DNA of 64,000 bases, taken from positions 434,001 to 498,000 of the forward strand of contig NZ_JBLZNC010000001.1 of the NCBI RefSeq assembly GCF_048553715.1. The letters are read 5' to 3'. A program made the translations under genes and the position numbers. The notes beneath the pieces were generated by a model. It did not search any database. It had not been told where the DNA came from and saw nothing but the letters and a program-made list of their open reading frames with translations. This stretch comes from Sagittula sp048553715 (GTDB taxonomy: Bacteria; Pseudomonadota; Alphaproteobacteria; Rhodobacterales; Rhodobacteraceae). This document shows positions 36,271 to 44,382 of the stretch, one piece after another. Within the stretch, counting starts at the first letter, position 1. Every line of letters begins with the position of its first letter.

Positions 36271-37593
36271 TTATTGTCCGTACACCTGTTGCGGCAGCCA
36301 CAGCGCGATCTGCGGAAAGATCATCACCAAAGCCAGCGCCAGCACCATCACCAGCGCAAAGGGAATAATAGAGCGGTAGATGTCCATCAGCCCGATCTCT
36401 GGCGGGGCCATGGCGCGCATCAGGAACAGGTTGTAGCCAAAGGGCGGCGTCATATAGGCGATCTGCGTGGTGATCGTATAAAGCACCCCGTACCAGATCA
36501 GATCAAAGCCCAGCGCACCAACGAGCGGCACATAAAGCGGTGCGACGATCACCAGCATCGCGGTGTCATCAAGGAAGGTGCCCATGATCAGGAATGACAG
36601 CTGCATCAGGATCAGGATCATCCACGGGCTCAACCCCAGTTGTTCGGTGAACAGCGATTCAATCGCCCGCACCGCACCAAGCCCGTCAAAGATCGCGCCA
36701 AAGCCCAGCGCCGCAAGGATGATCCACATGAACATGCACGAAATCGCCAGCGTGTTGCGTACCGAGTTCTCGAACACCTCGCGGGTCATGCGCCCCTTGA
36801 CGATGGCCGCGACAAAGGCGGCCATGGCCCCGATGGCAGAGCTTTCGACCAGCGAGGTCCAGCCTTTGACAAAGGGGAACATCATCACAAAGAAGATCCC
36901 CAGCGGCAGCAGGCCCGCACGCAGCAGACGCAGCTTTTCCGCGCGGGTCACGTCGCGGTCCGCCTCGGGCAGGGGTGGCCCCAGTTCGGGGTTCATGCGG
37001 CAGCGCACGTAGATATAGATGATGAACATCGCGGCCATCATCAGACCGGGCACAGCGCCCGCCAGCCAAAGCTGGCCCACAGGTTGGCGCGCGATCATCG
37101 CATACAGCACCAGCACCACAGAGGGCGGCACCAGAATGCCAAGACTGGACCCCGCTTGGATCACGCCGGTCACCATGATCTTGTTATAGCCGCGTTTGAG
37201 CAGTTCGGGCAGCGCGATGGTCGCGCCAATGGCCATGCCCGCGACGGACAGACCGTTCATGGCGGAGACCAGAACCATCAACCCGATGGTGCCGATGGCC
37301 AGCCCGCCGCGCACAGGCCCCATCCAGACGTGGAACATCTTGTACAGATCGTCGGCAATCTTGGATTCCGACAGCACGTAGCCCATGAAAATGAACATCG
37401 GCAGCGTCAGCAGCGGATACCATTTCATCAGCTTCATCGCTGCAGAGAACGGCACATCCACACCGCCGGTGCCCCACAACAGCATCCCCGCCGCAGCGCC
37501 CACAAAGCCTATGGCGCCGAACACCCGCTGACCTGTCAGCAGCATCAGCATCATGCCGGAGAACATCAAAATGGCGATCATTTCGTAGGACAT
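36271..37593 (-). CDS. TRAP transporter large permease subunit (DctM)
   Basis: The 440-residue membrane protein is of standard DctM length with about 12 helices. GQRVFGAIGFVGAAAGMLLW, GPVRGGLAIGTIGLMVLVSAMN, QAGSSLGILVPPSVVLVLYA, GTFLDDTAMLVIVAPLYVPL and TQIAYMTPPFGYNLFLMRAM are the family signatures. The start at MSYEMIAIL overlaps the small permease stop, and the longer upstream frame belongs to that overlapping gene. It forms the translocating unit of the second TRAP system. Confidence 0.95.
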   Translation of the reverse strand: MSYEMIAILMFSGMMLMLLTGQRVFGAIGFVGAAAGMLLWGTGGVDVPFSAAMKLMKWYPLLTLPMFIFMGYVLSESKIADDLYKMFHVWMGPVRGGLAIGTIGLMVLVSAMNGLSVAGMAIGATIALPELLKRGYNKIMVTGVIQAGSSLGILVPPSVVLVLYAMIARQPVGQLWLAGAVPGLMMAAMFIIYIYVRCRMNPELGPPLPEADRDVTRAEKLRLLRAGLLPLGIFFVMMFPFVKGWTSLVESSAIGAMAAFVAAIVKGRMTREVFENSVRNTLAISCMFMWIILAALGFGAIFDGLGAVRAIESLFTEQLGLSPWMILILMQLSFLIMGTFLDDTAMLVIVAPLYVPLVGALGFDLIWYGVLYTITTQIAYMTPPFGYNLFLMRAMAPPEIGLMDIYRSIIPFALVMVLALALVMIFPQIALWLPQQVYGQ

Positions 37594-38189
37594 CAGATCT
37601 CCACCCCGCGAATGCGGCCAAGGTCGCGGAAAAATTCGGCAAGGGTTTGCAGCAGCATCAAAAGGATCCCGAAGGCGAGCAACAGTTTGACCGGCCAAAG
37701 AAAGGGTCGCCACGCGGTGGAGGATCGTTCGAGATAGCCCAGCTTTGCGCCCGCGGCCTCAAAGCCGCCGGTCATCAGCGCCCCGAAGAATTCGGCGAAA
37801 TACTCCAGCGGTTGCACGCCGAAATACCCCATCGCATAGGCCAGCGATCCCAGAGCGCCGTACAAAAGCACCCCGAGGTAGAACATCAAAAACAGCACGG
37901 TAAAGGCATCGACCCAGGCCTTGGTCTTGGGCGACCAGCCGCCATAGAACAGATCCATCCGCACGTTCGATCCCAACTGGATCGAATAAGGGCCGCCCAG
38001 AATATAATAGCCGACCATGACGAATTGCGCGGTCTCCAGCGTCCACAGCGAGGGCAGGAACACGGTTTTCGAGATCGACGACCACAGCAGAACGCCCACA
38101 AGGACAAAGATCAGGTACATCGCGATCCGCCCGATAAAGCGGTTCATCGCATCGACCCCGTGAACAAAGGCGCAGATCAGCTTAGGCAT
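37593..38189 (-). CDS. TRAP transporter small permease subunit (DctQ)
   Basis: The 198-residue protein has four membrane segments (about residues 20-42, 55-75, 95-120 and 165-190). FVMVGYYILGGPYSIQLGSNVRMDL matches the conserved DctQ core (helix followed by the VRxD motif). Its ATG lies within the stop of the amidohydrolase gene (8-base overlap) and its stop overlaps the dctM start, so the whole block is translationally coupled. Confidence 0.93.
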   Translation of the reverse strand: MPKLICAFVHGVDAMNRFIGRIAMYLIFVLVGVLLWSSISKTVFLPSLWTLETAQFVMVGYYILGGPYSIQLGSNVRMDLFYGGWSPKTKAWVDAFTVLFLMFYLGVLLYGALGSLAYAMGYFGVQPLEYFAEFFGALMTGGFEAAGAKLGYLERSSTAWRPFLWPVKLLLAFGILLMLLQTLAEFFRDLGRIRGVEI

Positions 38190-38937
38190 CGGATACCTCG
38201 ACCGCGTTCAAAGCAGGGCGCAGCATGGCCATCAGATCGGCCGCGATGGTGTCGATGTCATGGTCCGTGCTCAGCAAGTCATTGCGCACCTCGATCATCA
38301 CATTGGGCAGGCCGCGCGCGATCCCGTGCAGCTGGAGCGAATGGGTCACCCCGTCCTGCGGGCCGTAGGGATCATTGCGGCGGGTGATCCGTGTGGCGGG
38401 CGCGTGCTCCAGCATGACATCCGCCAGCCGCGCATCCGTGTCGTGCAGAATGCCGATTTCCGTATCGCGCGGCGCTCCGTTGAAGACCGGCGTAAAGCTG
38501 TGAACCGTCACAATGGCGCGGGGGCGTTGATCCAGCATGGCGGATACTGTGTCGCAAAACGGGGCGTAGATGCTGTCGACGCGTTCTTGGCGATCTCCAG
38601 CGGTCAAGGACGCGTTGCCGGGCACCTCGACCACTTCGGATTTGGCGGGCATGGCAGAGGGCGATTCGGGCGGGCGGTTCAGGTCATAGACCAGCCGCGA
38701 CACGCCGCCTGCAACCATGGGCGAATCGAGCAGCACCGCCAGACGTTCCGCCAAGGGGCGCGCGCCGGGGTCCCAAGCGGCGTGGCTGTCGCGCCATTCA
38801 GGACGCAGCCCCAGATCGCCATAGCGCTGTGGAATATGGTGCGAGGCATGTTCACACAGCAGCAAAACACCGCCCCGCGCTGCCGCATTGAACAGCGCGA
38901 CCGCCTCGTTTTTGTCATCGTGGTGTCTTTTCGACAT
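38182..38937 (-). CDS. N-formylglutamate amidohydrolase family protein
   Basis: The 251-residue hydrolase has CEHASHHIP (residues 28-36) for zinc binding, AAWDPGARPLAERLA, SRLVYDLNRPPESPSAMP and AIVTVHSFTPVFNG, all landmarks of the HutG2/FGase family. The classical reaction removes formate from N-formylglutamate in histidine degradation, but no hut gene is here. As first gene of an operon with a gamma-glutamyl ligase and two dehydrogenases it may instead hydrolyse the gamma-glutamyl amide bond at the end of the pathway; that is inference. The start at MSKRHH has GGGGAG upstream; the longer frame runs into the promoter. Confidence 0.88.
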   Translation of the reverse strand: MSKRHHDDKNEAVALFNAAARGGVLLLCEHASHHIPQRYGDLGLRPEWRDSHAAWDPGARPLAERLAVLLDSPMVAGGVSRLVYDLNRPPESPSAMPAKSEVVEVPGNASLTAGDRQERVDSIYAPFCDTVSAMLDQRPRAIVTVHSFTPVFNGAPRDTEIGILHDTDARLADVMLEHAPATRITRRNDPYGPQDGVTHSLQLHGIARGLPNVMIEVRNDLLSTDHDIDTIAADLMAMLRPALNAVEVSDA

Positions 38938-39084
38938 CTCACACTCCCCGCTTGTGTAAAAAACTCTCCACATCAGTCAGCGTTGTGTCAATATTTCTTC
39001 ACGCAAGCGGTTCGAAGTTTCCGGACCGTCAGAGTAAACTGCCAAAGCTTCGATCATTCGGGGCGCAGTCGTAAGGAGTGTGAT

Positions 39085-39960
39085 GTGAGCCAACCCGCCG
39101 CCACGGTGCGTGAATTGATCCGGACCAGCTATAACGATCTGACCCAGTCGGAACGGAAATTCGCCAATGCGCTGTTGGAAAACTATCCTGCGGCTGGGCT
39201 GGCCTCGATCACGATCGTCGCGGCGCAGGCGGGGGTGTCGACGCCCACAATCGCGCGCATGGTGCAGAAACTGGGCTTCAAAGGCTTTCCGCAGTTCCAT
39301 CAGGCCCTGCTGAAAGAGCTGCAGGCCAAGGTCAGCGGCCCCACGGAACGACGCGCGAACTGGGCCAGCGAAGCCCCTGAATCGCATCTGCTGAATCGCT
39401 TCGCCAAGGCTGTGACCCAGAACATCCAGACCACCTTTGAAAACATTCCAAGCGAGGTGTTCGACGCTGCCGCGCATCTGTTGGCCGACACGGAGCGGAC
39501 GCTTTACGTTGTGGGCGGGCGGATCACCCATGCGCTTGCCGATTATGCCTTTACCCACCTGCAGGCGGTGCGGCCCAAGGTGGTGCAGGTTACCTCGTCC
39601 TCGGCCACATGGCCGCATTACCTGCTGGATATGGTGGCCGGTGACACGCTGCTGATGTTTGACATCCGGCGCTATGAATCGAACCTTTTGCGGCTGGCGG
39701 AACTGGCGCGGGAGCGCGGGGTGGAGGTCATCGTCATCACCGATCAATGGTCCAGCCCCGTGGCCGAAATCGCGAGCCACAGCTTCAATTGCTGGGTGGA
39801 GATCCCGTCAGCCTGGGATTCGAACGTGTCGACCCTGATGCTTCTGGAGGCTTTGATTGCTGCCGCGCAGGAAGAGGCATGGCCCACCACAAAAGACCGC
39901 TACGAACGGCTTGATCACCTGTTTGAACAAACCCGCCTGTTTCGCAAGACCACGCCCTAA
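39085..39960 (+). CDS. MurR/RpiR family transcriptional regulator
   Basis: The 291-residue regulator has an N-terminal RpiR-type helix-turn-helix (residues about 1-80, LTQSERKFANALLENYPAAG, ITIVAAQAGVSTPTIARMVQ) and a SIS sugar-isomerase-like effector domain (about 120-270, LYVVGGRITHALADYAFTHL, DTLLMFDIRRY, GVEVIVITDQWSSPVAEIA). It starts with GTG behind GGAG. It is divergent from the amidohydrolase-TRAP-ligase-dehydrogenase operon with 147 bases between the starts, so it most likely controls that operon, perhaps in response to a phosphorylated or acylated intermediate. It overlaps the end of the convergent histidine kinase gene by four bases. Confidence 0.92.
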   Translation: MSQPAATVRELIRTSYNDLTQSERKFANALLENYPAAGLASITIVAAQAGVSTPTIARMVQKLGFKGFPQFHQALLKELQAKVSGPTERRANWASEAPESHLLNRFAKAVTQNIQTTFENIPSEVFDAAAHLLADTERTLYVVGGRITHALADYAFTHLQAVRPKVVQVTSSSATWPHYLLDMVAGDTLLMFDIRRYESNLLRLAELARERGVEVIVITDQWSSPVAEIASHSFNCWVEIPSAWDSNVSTLMLLEALIAAAQEEAWPTTKDRYERLDHLFEQTRLFRKTTP

Positions 39961-42164
39961 GGGCGCGGCATCTGGCGCGCGGCCTCTTGCAGGAACTGCG
40001 CCAGCTTGTGCCGGTCCAGTGGTTTCGCAAGCAGGGTGGCGCCCGCCTGCTTACAGCGGCGTTGCAGGTCATGAGAGCGGTCAGCGGTGATAATGGCCGC
40101 AGGCAACGGGATCGCGCTGTCGCCGGTCAGCTCCGCCATCAGCGCAAGCCCGTCGCTGCCGTCACCCAGTTTATAATCCGCCAGCAGCGCGTCAGGTACC
40201 AGTTGCAGATCCATCAATAACGCATGGGCCTCAGCCGCATTGCAGGCCTCGAGCACATGCACATCCCAGCTTTCAAGCATGATGGTCAGCGCGCGCCGCA
40301 GGTTGGCATCGTTTTCCACCAGCAAAACGATCAGGCCGCTTTGGCTGATCTGCACCGGTGCTGTGATGCGGCGTGGCTCAGATTGGCTGGGCTGATCGGC
40401 CAAAGGCAGGGTGACCATGAAACACGACCCGCGACCCGGCGTGGATTGCACCCCAAGGGGATGGCCCAACCGCGCACAGGCGCGTTCCACGATGGCCAGC
40501 CCCAGTCCCAAGCCCTCATTGCGCGATGCACGGGTGTCGAGCCTGCGGAATTCCTCGAAAATGGCGTTCTGGTCCTCTTCGGCGATGCCCGGACCTGTAT
40601 CGTGGACCTCGACGCGCAGGCTGTTGCCTGTATGTCGCACGCCGACCAGCACCTTGCCGTGCTCGGTATAGCGGATGGCGTTGGCCAGAAGGTTCTGGAC
40701 GATCCGTCGCAAGTAGGCGGGATCGCTTTCGACCACATGGTCCGAGGACACCAGCCGCAGATCCAGCCCCTTGCGTTCGGCCATCACGCTCATTTCAGCG
40801 GCCAAGGGCTGCAACACATCGTCCAGCCGCACAGGCCGGATGTCAAAATGCAGCCCCTCGCCATCGAGCCGCGAGATATCCAGCAAGGCATCGATCATCT
40901 GCGCCGCCGAGGTAAGCGCCGATTCCGCCTTTTCCAGAACAGCACGCTCGCCGGGATCGCGGGGCTGATCGGAGAGGGACGACAAATACAGCTTGGCCGC
41001 AGACAGCGGTTGCAACAGATCATGCGAGGCCGCCGCCACAAATCGCGACTTGGAGGCATTGGCCCGCTCCGCCGCCGATAGCGCATCCTCAAGCTCCAAC
41101 GTGCGTTCCACCACGCGCTGCTCCAAGGCCTCGTTCAGCTCTGACAGGCGGCGCGCGGCGTCCCGTTCGGCGGTGACATCGGTGACGGACACCACAAAGC
41201 CTTCGTCCGGGATGCCTTGGCCAAAGACCTGCAGGATCATGTGGGGGCCGCGCCGGATCTCGAAGGAGACCGGCTCGCGGTTGTGGGTGGTGGCCCAGTT
41301 CAAAAAGCCCGCCCGGTCGGTGCCATTGGCGAATGTGACCTCGGGGGCAAGAAACTGCATCAGCCCGGTAAAAGACGCGCCCAGACGCAACCGTCGCGCA
41401 TCCACGGCCATCAGATCGGCCAGCTTTTCGTTCCAACCCAAAAGCTGGCCGCTGCTGTCGAAAATGCCGACGCCTTGGTTCAGGTGGTCCAGCGTCGCGC
41501 GCACCATCGCCGTCTGCCGGTCCCGCAGCCGTTCGCGTTCGGCGCGTTCGATTCGGATCAGGTCGGTGACATCTGTTTGCAGAATAACAGTGCCGCCGCC
41601 GCGGGTGCGATGCTCGGACACTTGCAGCCAACGGTCGGGACGCACCTGCACCTTGAACATCACGTGATGGTCCAGATGCCGCCGGATGCGCCGCGCGGCC
41701 CAATCCTGCGGACGGTCGCCTTTGGGCAGCATCAAGTGGCCCGATTGGCTGATCATCTGCACATATTCGGTAAAGGGCAGGCCGGGCAGCAAGGCTTTGC
41801 GCACATCCACGAATTGCTGGCAAAACCGCGCATTCGCCATCACCAGATAATCGTCCGCATCAAACAGCGCGAACCCTTCGGAGACCGCCTCGATCGCGCC
41901 GGCAAGGTTGCCGCGCGCGGTTTCGATCTGGGCATTGGCGACCGAAAGCTGCGCATTGCTGTCGTGCAACAGGTTCAGTGTGCGTTCCAGCTCTAACGTG
42001 CGTTCCCGCACCCGCTGTTCCAGCAGGGCGTTGCGTTCAAACTGGGCATAGGCCGCGCCGGTCTGCTCTGGCCCCAGTTCGACGCGGCGCATCAGCGCCT
42101 GCGCAATCTGCAGCAGCTTGTGGTTCTGCCGCTCAAGGCTGTCGGCGGGATCAACAAGGGACAT
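39957..42164 (-). CDS. Hybrid histidine kinase with two PAS domains (NahK-like)
   Basis: This 735-residue soluble kinase has an N-terminal coiled coil (about 10-85), PAS 1 (about 90-205, LAGAIEAVSEGFALFDADDY), PAS 2 (about 235-345, LDHLNQGVGIFDSSGQLLGW) and a second coiled coil. The dimerisation helix has the His in FVAAASHDLLQPLSAAK (near residue 390). The ATPase domain has NLLANAIRYT, DTGPGIAEED and GLGLGLAIVERAC, and the C-terminal receiver has the phospho-Asp in DALLADYKLGDGSDG. The HDLLQPLSAAKLY helix is typical of NahK/ErcS'-type kinases that pair with FIST proteins. It lies ten bases after the FIST gene in one operon. Confidence 0.92.
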   Translation of the reverse strand: MSLVDPADSLERQNHKLLQIAQALMRRVELGPEQTGAAYAQFERNALLEQRVRERTLELERTLNLLHDSNAQLSVANAQIETARGNLAGAIEAVSEGFALFDADDYLVMANARFCQQFVDVRKALLPGLPFTEYVQMISQSGHLMLPKGDRPQDWAARRIRRHLDHHVMFKVQVRPDRWLQVSEHRTRGGGTVILQTDVTDLIRIERAERERLRDRQTAMVRATLDHLNQGVGIFDSSGQLLGWNEKLADLMAVDARRLRLGASFTGLMQFLAPEVTFANGTDRAGFLNWATTHNREPVSFEIRRGPHMILQVFGQGIPDEGFVVSVTDVTAERDAARRLSELNEALEQRVVERTLELEDALSAAERANASKSRFVAAASHDLLQPLSAAKLYLSSLSDQPRDPGERAVLEKAESALTSAAQMIDALLDISRLDGEGLHFDIRPVRLDDVLQPLAAEMSVMAERKGLDLRLVSSDHVVESDPAYLRRIVQNLLANAIRYTEHGKVLVGVRHTGNSLRVEVHDTGPGIAEEDQNAIFEEFRRLDTRASRNEGLGLGLAIVERACARLGHPLGVQSTPGRGSCFMVTLPLADQPSQSEPRRITAPVQISQSGLIVLLVENDANLRRALTIMLESWDVHVLEACNAAEAHALLMDLQLVPDALLADYKLGDGSDGLALMAELTGDSAIPLPAAIITADRSHDLQRRCKQAGATLLAKPLDRHKLAQFLQEAARQMPRP

Positions 42165-42174
42165 CAGCGGCGCC

Positions 42175-43326
42175 TCATGGCCCGACGGGCGGAAAGATCG
42201 CCACACCTGTCAGGGTCTGGTTCACATGCAGTCCGCCGATCTGTTCGCCGTAGGTGGAAAACCCCACCACGTTATGTGCGCGCAACACCGCCGAGACCGC
42301 GCGCTCCTGCTGGCCGCGCCCCGCATCCATGCGCCGCAGCAAGCAGTCGAACCCCAGAATATAATCCGGCGCGGCGTTGCGGGCCAAATGTGTCAAACTA
42401 CGATCAAGATGCTCGACAATATCCTGCGGACGGGTCAGCGACAGCACCATCCCCTCGTCAATGGCCGAGAAGAAGCGCAGCGCGCCACCTGCCTCGACAT
42501 GCTGGATGGCGCGGACGTGGTGGCTTTGCCCCAGACGCACAGCGACCGGATGTGCGGCAAAGGTGTAGGGGTCCAGATCGACGGGGTTCAGCCCCAACAG
42601 ACGGGCATATTCCTGCGCCGCCGGTGCGGCGTTGATTTCCAGCACAGTGCGCGTGGCGGGATCGGCCTTGGTGACAACCATCCGCGTGTCGATCGGTTCG
42701 AGATGGTCAAGGCTGAAGACCTCGACCGGGCAATGGCTGCGCAGGGTGGCGACCAAGGCGGCATTCTGGAACACCTCGCCATTGCGCGACAACAGCGTGC
42801 GGCCGAAATCCTGCCCGTCGCCCGAAGACCCGCCAAACAGCGGCACCGGCCCCAAGGCAGAGGACAACACCGCCGTCAGGTATTCCTCGCGCTGCGACAG
42901 CCCGTCGATCAGCGTAAAGGCAAATTCGGAGGTCATCGCAGGGGCGCGGCGGGTCAGGTCCATACGCTGCGCGATCAGGCGGTCGATCAGCGCCGGTTCA
43001 TTGAGCTGATCAAGCCCTTCAATGACCAAGGTGGCGGCTTCGAACAGCATCGACGGAAAGCCGACCGCGACGATCTGGCCGGTCTCATACCCTTGCGCGC
43101 CCAGCTCACCGGCGGTGGTGCAGGCCAGCACATCGCTGGAGGGGAACCAGATGGCGGCATCACGGGTCAGCTTGGTAAAATCCGCATCGGGGGCGGCGAA
43201 CAGGCAGACCAGCGCCAGATCATCCCCCAGCGCTTGGCCAATACGAGCCATCGCATCGGGATCGGTACTGGCCACCTGAGCCGTCCGCAAGGTTGCACCG
43301 CTGTATTGATCGTAGCGCCCGTCCAA
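42175..43326 (-). CDS. FIST-domain sensor protein (NosP-like)
   Basis: The 383-residue cytoplasmic protein has FIST N (about residues 30-225, including FGGSSGDGQDFGRTLL) and FIST C (about 230-370, AAQEYARLLGLNPVDL, FSAIDEGMVLSL, FDCLLRRMDAGRG) domains. FIST proteins co-encoded with hybrid kinases have been described as haem-binding nitric-oxide sensors (NosP) that control the kinase. The gene order here is the same. Candidate haem-ligand histidines are His190-His215 in LRSHCPVEVFSLDHLEP and the HPVAVRLGQSHHVRAIQH region. It appears to start with TTG behind GGGGAG. It could equally bind an amino acid. Confidence 0.85.
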   Translation of the reverse strand: MDGRYDQYSGATLRTAQVASTDPDAMARIGQALGDDLALVCLFAAPDADFTKLTRDAAIWFPSSDVLACTTAGELGAQGYETGQIVAVGFPSMLFEAATLVIEGLDQLNEPALIDRLIAQRMDLTRRAPAMTSEFAFTLIDGLSQREEYLTAVLSSALGPVPLFGGSSGDGQDFGRTLLSRNGEVFQNAALVATLRSHCPVEVFSLDHLEPIDTRMVVTKADPATRTVLEINAAPAAQEYARLLGLNPVDLDPYTFAAHPVAVRLGQSHHVRAIQHVEAGGALRFFSAIDEGMVLSLTRPQDIVEHLDRSLTHLARNAAPDYILGFDCLLRRMDAGRGQQERAVSAVLRAHNVVGFSTYGEQIGGLHVNQTLTGVAIFPPVGP

Positions 43327-43411
43327 TCTGCTCCCCTGTGGTCCGCCGGTTGTTCAAGTGCGGATCAGGATGAAAGAGCACGTCGGATTTGGCAAGCCTT
43401 GTGGCGAGAAT

Positions 43412-44086
43412 TCAACCGGAGGCGAATCGCGCTTCTTGGGCGACCAGCACCGCTTGGGTCCGGCTGTGCACACCGAGCTTGCGCATTATGGCGGTCACAT
43501 GCGCCTTGACCGTGGTTTCGGCAATCGACAGATCAAAGGCGATCTGCTTGTTCAACTTGCCCTCGCAAACAAGCTGCAGAATGCGCGCCTGCTGGTTGGT
43601 CAACGTGGCCAGACGGGTCAGCGCGTCTTCGCAATCGCCCTGCTGGTCCGACACCGGCGCGATATAGCCATCGGGCACAAAGGACTGCCCCGAGGCCACG
43701 GTTTCGACCGCGCGCCGGAACACACCGCTCTGCGCATGTTTGGGCACAAAGCCGTTGGCCCCGGCCTTGAGCGCATGGGCAATCATGGCATTTTCCGCCA
43801 TGGATGACGCCACCAGAACCAGCGCGCGCGGCGCCTTGACCCGCAGGCGGACAAGCCCGTCCAGACCGTTCACATCCGGCAGGTTCAGATCCAGCACGAT
43901 CAACCCGATCTCGCTGTCCGCGTCCAACTGGTCCAGCGCCTCTTGCAGGCTGCCTGCCGTGTGGATCGCGTCGAAATCGCTGATCGATTGCAGCGTCAGC
44001 GTCAGGGCGTCGCAAAACAGCGGGTGGTCATCAACGACCAAGGCCCGCGCGGGCAGGGTGATGTCTGTCGCTGGGGCAGGGGTCAT
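43412..44086 (-). CDS. LuxR/NarL-family response regulator
   Basis: The 224-residue regulator has a receiver domain (residues 1-130, VVDDHPLFCDAL, phospho-Asp in IVLDLNLPDVNG, SSMAENAMIAHALKAGANGF) and a GerE/LuxR DNA-binding domain (about 155-220, LTNQQARILQLVCEGKLNKQ, LSIAETTVKAHVTAIMRKLG). It is the first gene of the operon with the FIST protein and the hybrid kinase, and is their probable output. Similar regulators (AgmR/ErbR, FlhR) control alcohol oxidation genes, which is relevant to the neighbouring alcohol/aldehyde dehydrogenase operon, but no target is shown. Confidence 0.92.
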   Translation of the reverse strand: MTPAPATDITLPARALVVDDHPLFCDALTLTLQSISDFDAIHTAGSLQEALDQLDADSEIGLIVLDLNLPDVNGLDGLVRLRVKAPRALVLVASSMAENAMIAHALKAGANGFVPKHAQSGVFRRAVETVASGQSFVPDGYIAPVSDQQGDCEDALTRLATLTNQQARILQLVCEGKLNKQIAFDLSIAETTVKAHVTAIMRKLGVHSRTQAVLVAQEARFASG

Positions 44087-44183
44087 CGGGGTGGCACACC
44101 TTTGGGTTGCTTCGGGATCACCTTAACCGAGCGCGTGGCACAGGGCTGTAACGCTTTGGTCCTATATGCCACGCGCGGCGCGC

Positions 44184-44300
44184 TTACAGCCAGCCTTGAA
44201 CAGTGCGCGCGCCGGAGGACACATCATTGCCGAAGCCTTCGACGGTGCCACATGCAGCCAGCGCCGCAGCGGCGGTCAGGATCAAAATCAGGTTTTTCAT
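44184..44300 (-). CDS. Entericidin-like small lipoprotein
   Basis: This 38-residue gene is easily missed. It encodes MKNLILILTAAAALAACGTV, a lipoprotein signal with the Leu-Ala-Ala-Cys lipobox (Cys17), then EGFGNDVSSGARTVQGWL, which matches the entericidin EcnA/EcnB family (GxGxDxxxAG..I). Such small outer-membrane lipoproteins are linked to envelope stress and, in enterobacteria, to a toxin-antidote pair. Only one copy is present. AGAG provides a weak ribosome-binding site. It lies downstream of the solute-binding protein gene on the same strand, after a hairpin. Confidence 0.85.
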   Translation of the reverse strand: MKNLILILTAAAALAACGTVEGFGNDVSSGARTVQGWL

Positions 44301-44340
44301 ATGCTCTGCCATAAGTTTCGGGTCTTGCGCCCGGTTGATG

Positions 44341-44367
44341 GATCAGGGCCTGTCGCAGGCCCCGATC
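44341..44367 (-). terminator. Hairpin after the family-5 solute-binding protein gene
   Basis: GATC-A-GGGCCTG, TCG, CAGGCCC-C-GATC forms an 11-bp stem with one mismatch, 15 bases after the stop codon. No T run follows, so termination may be incomplete and read into the entericidin gene. Confidence 0.55.
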
Positions 44368-44382
44368 CCGAATATAGGTCAA

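Noticed and set aside
38182..38937. Reading the amidohydrolase as a histidine-utilisation HutG
   Set aside because: No hutH, hutU, hutI or hutF gene is near; the operon partners point to another substrate, so the hut symbol was not used.
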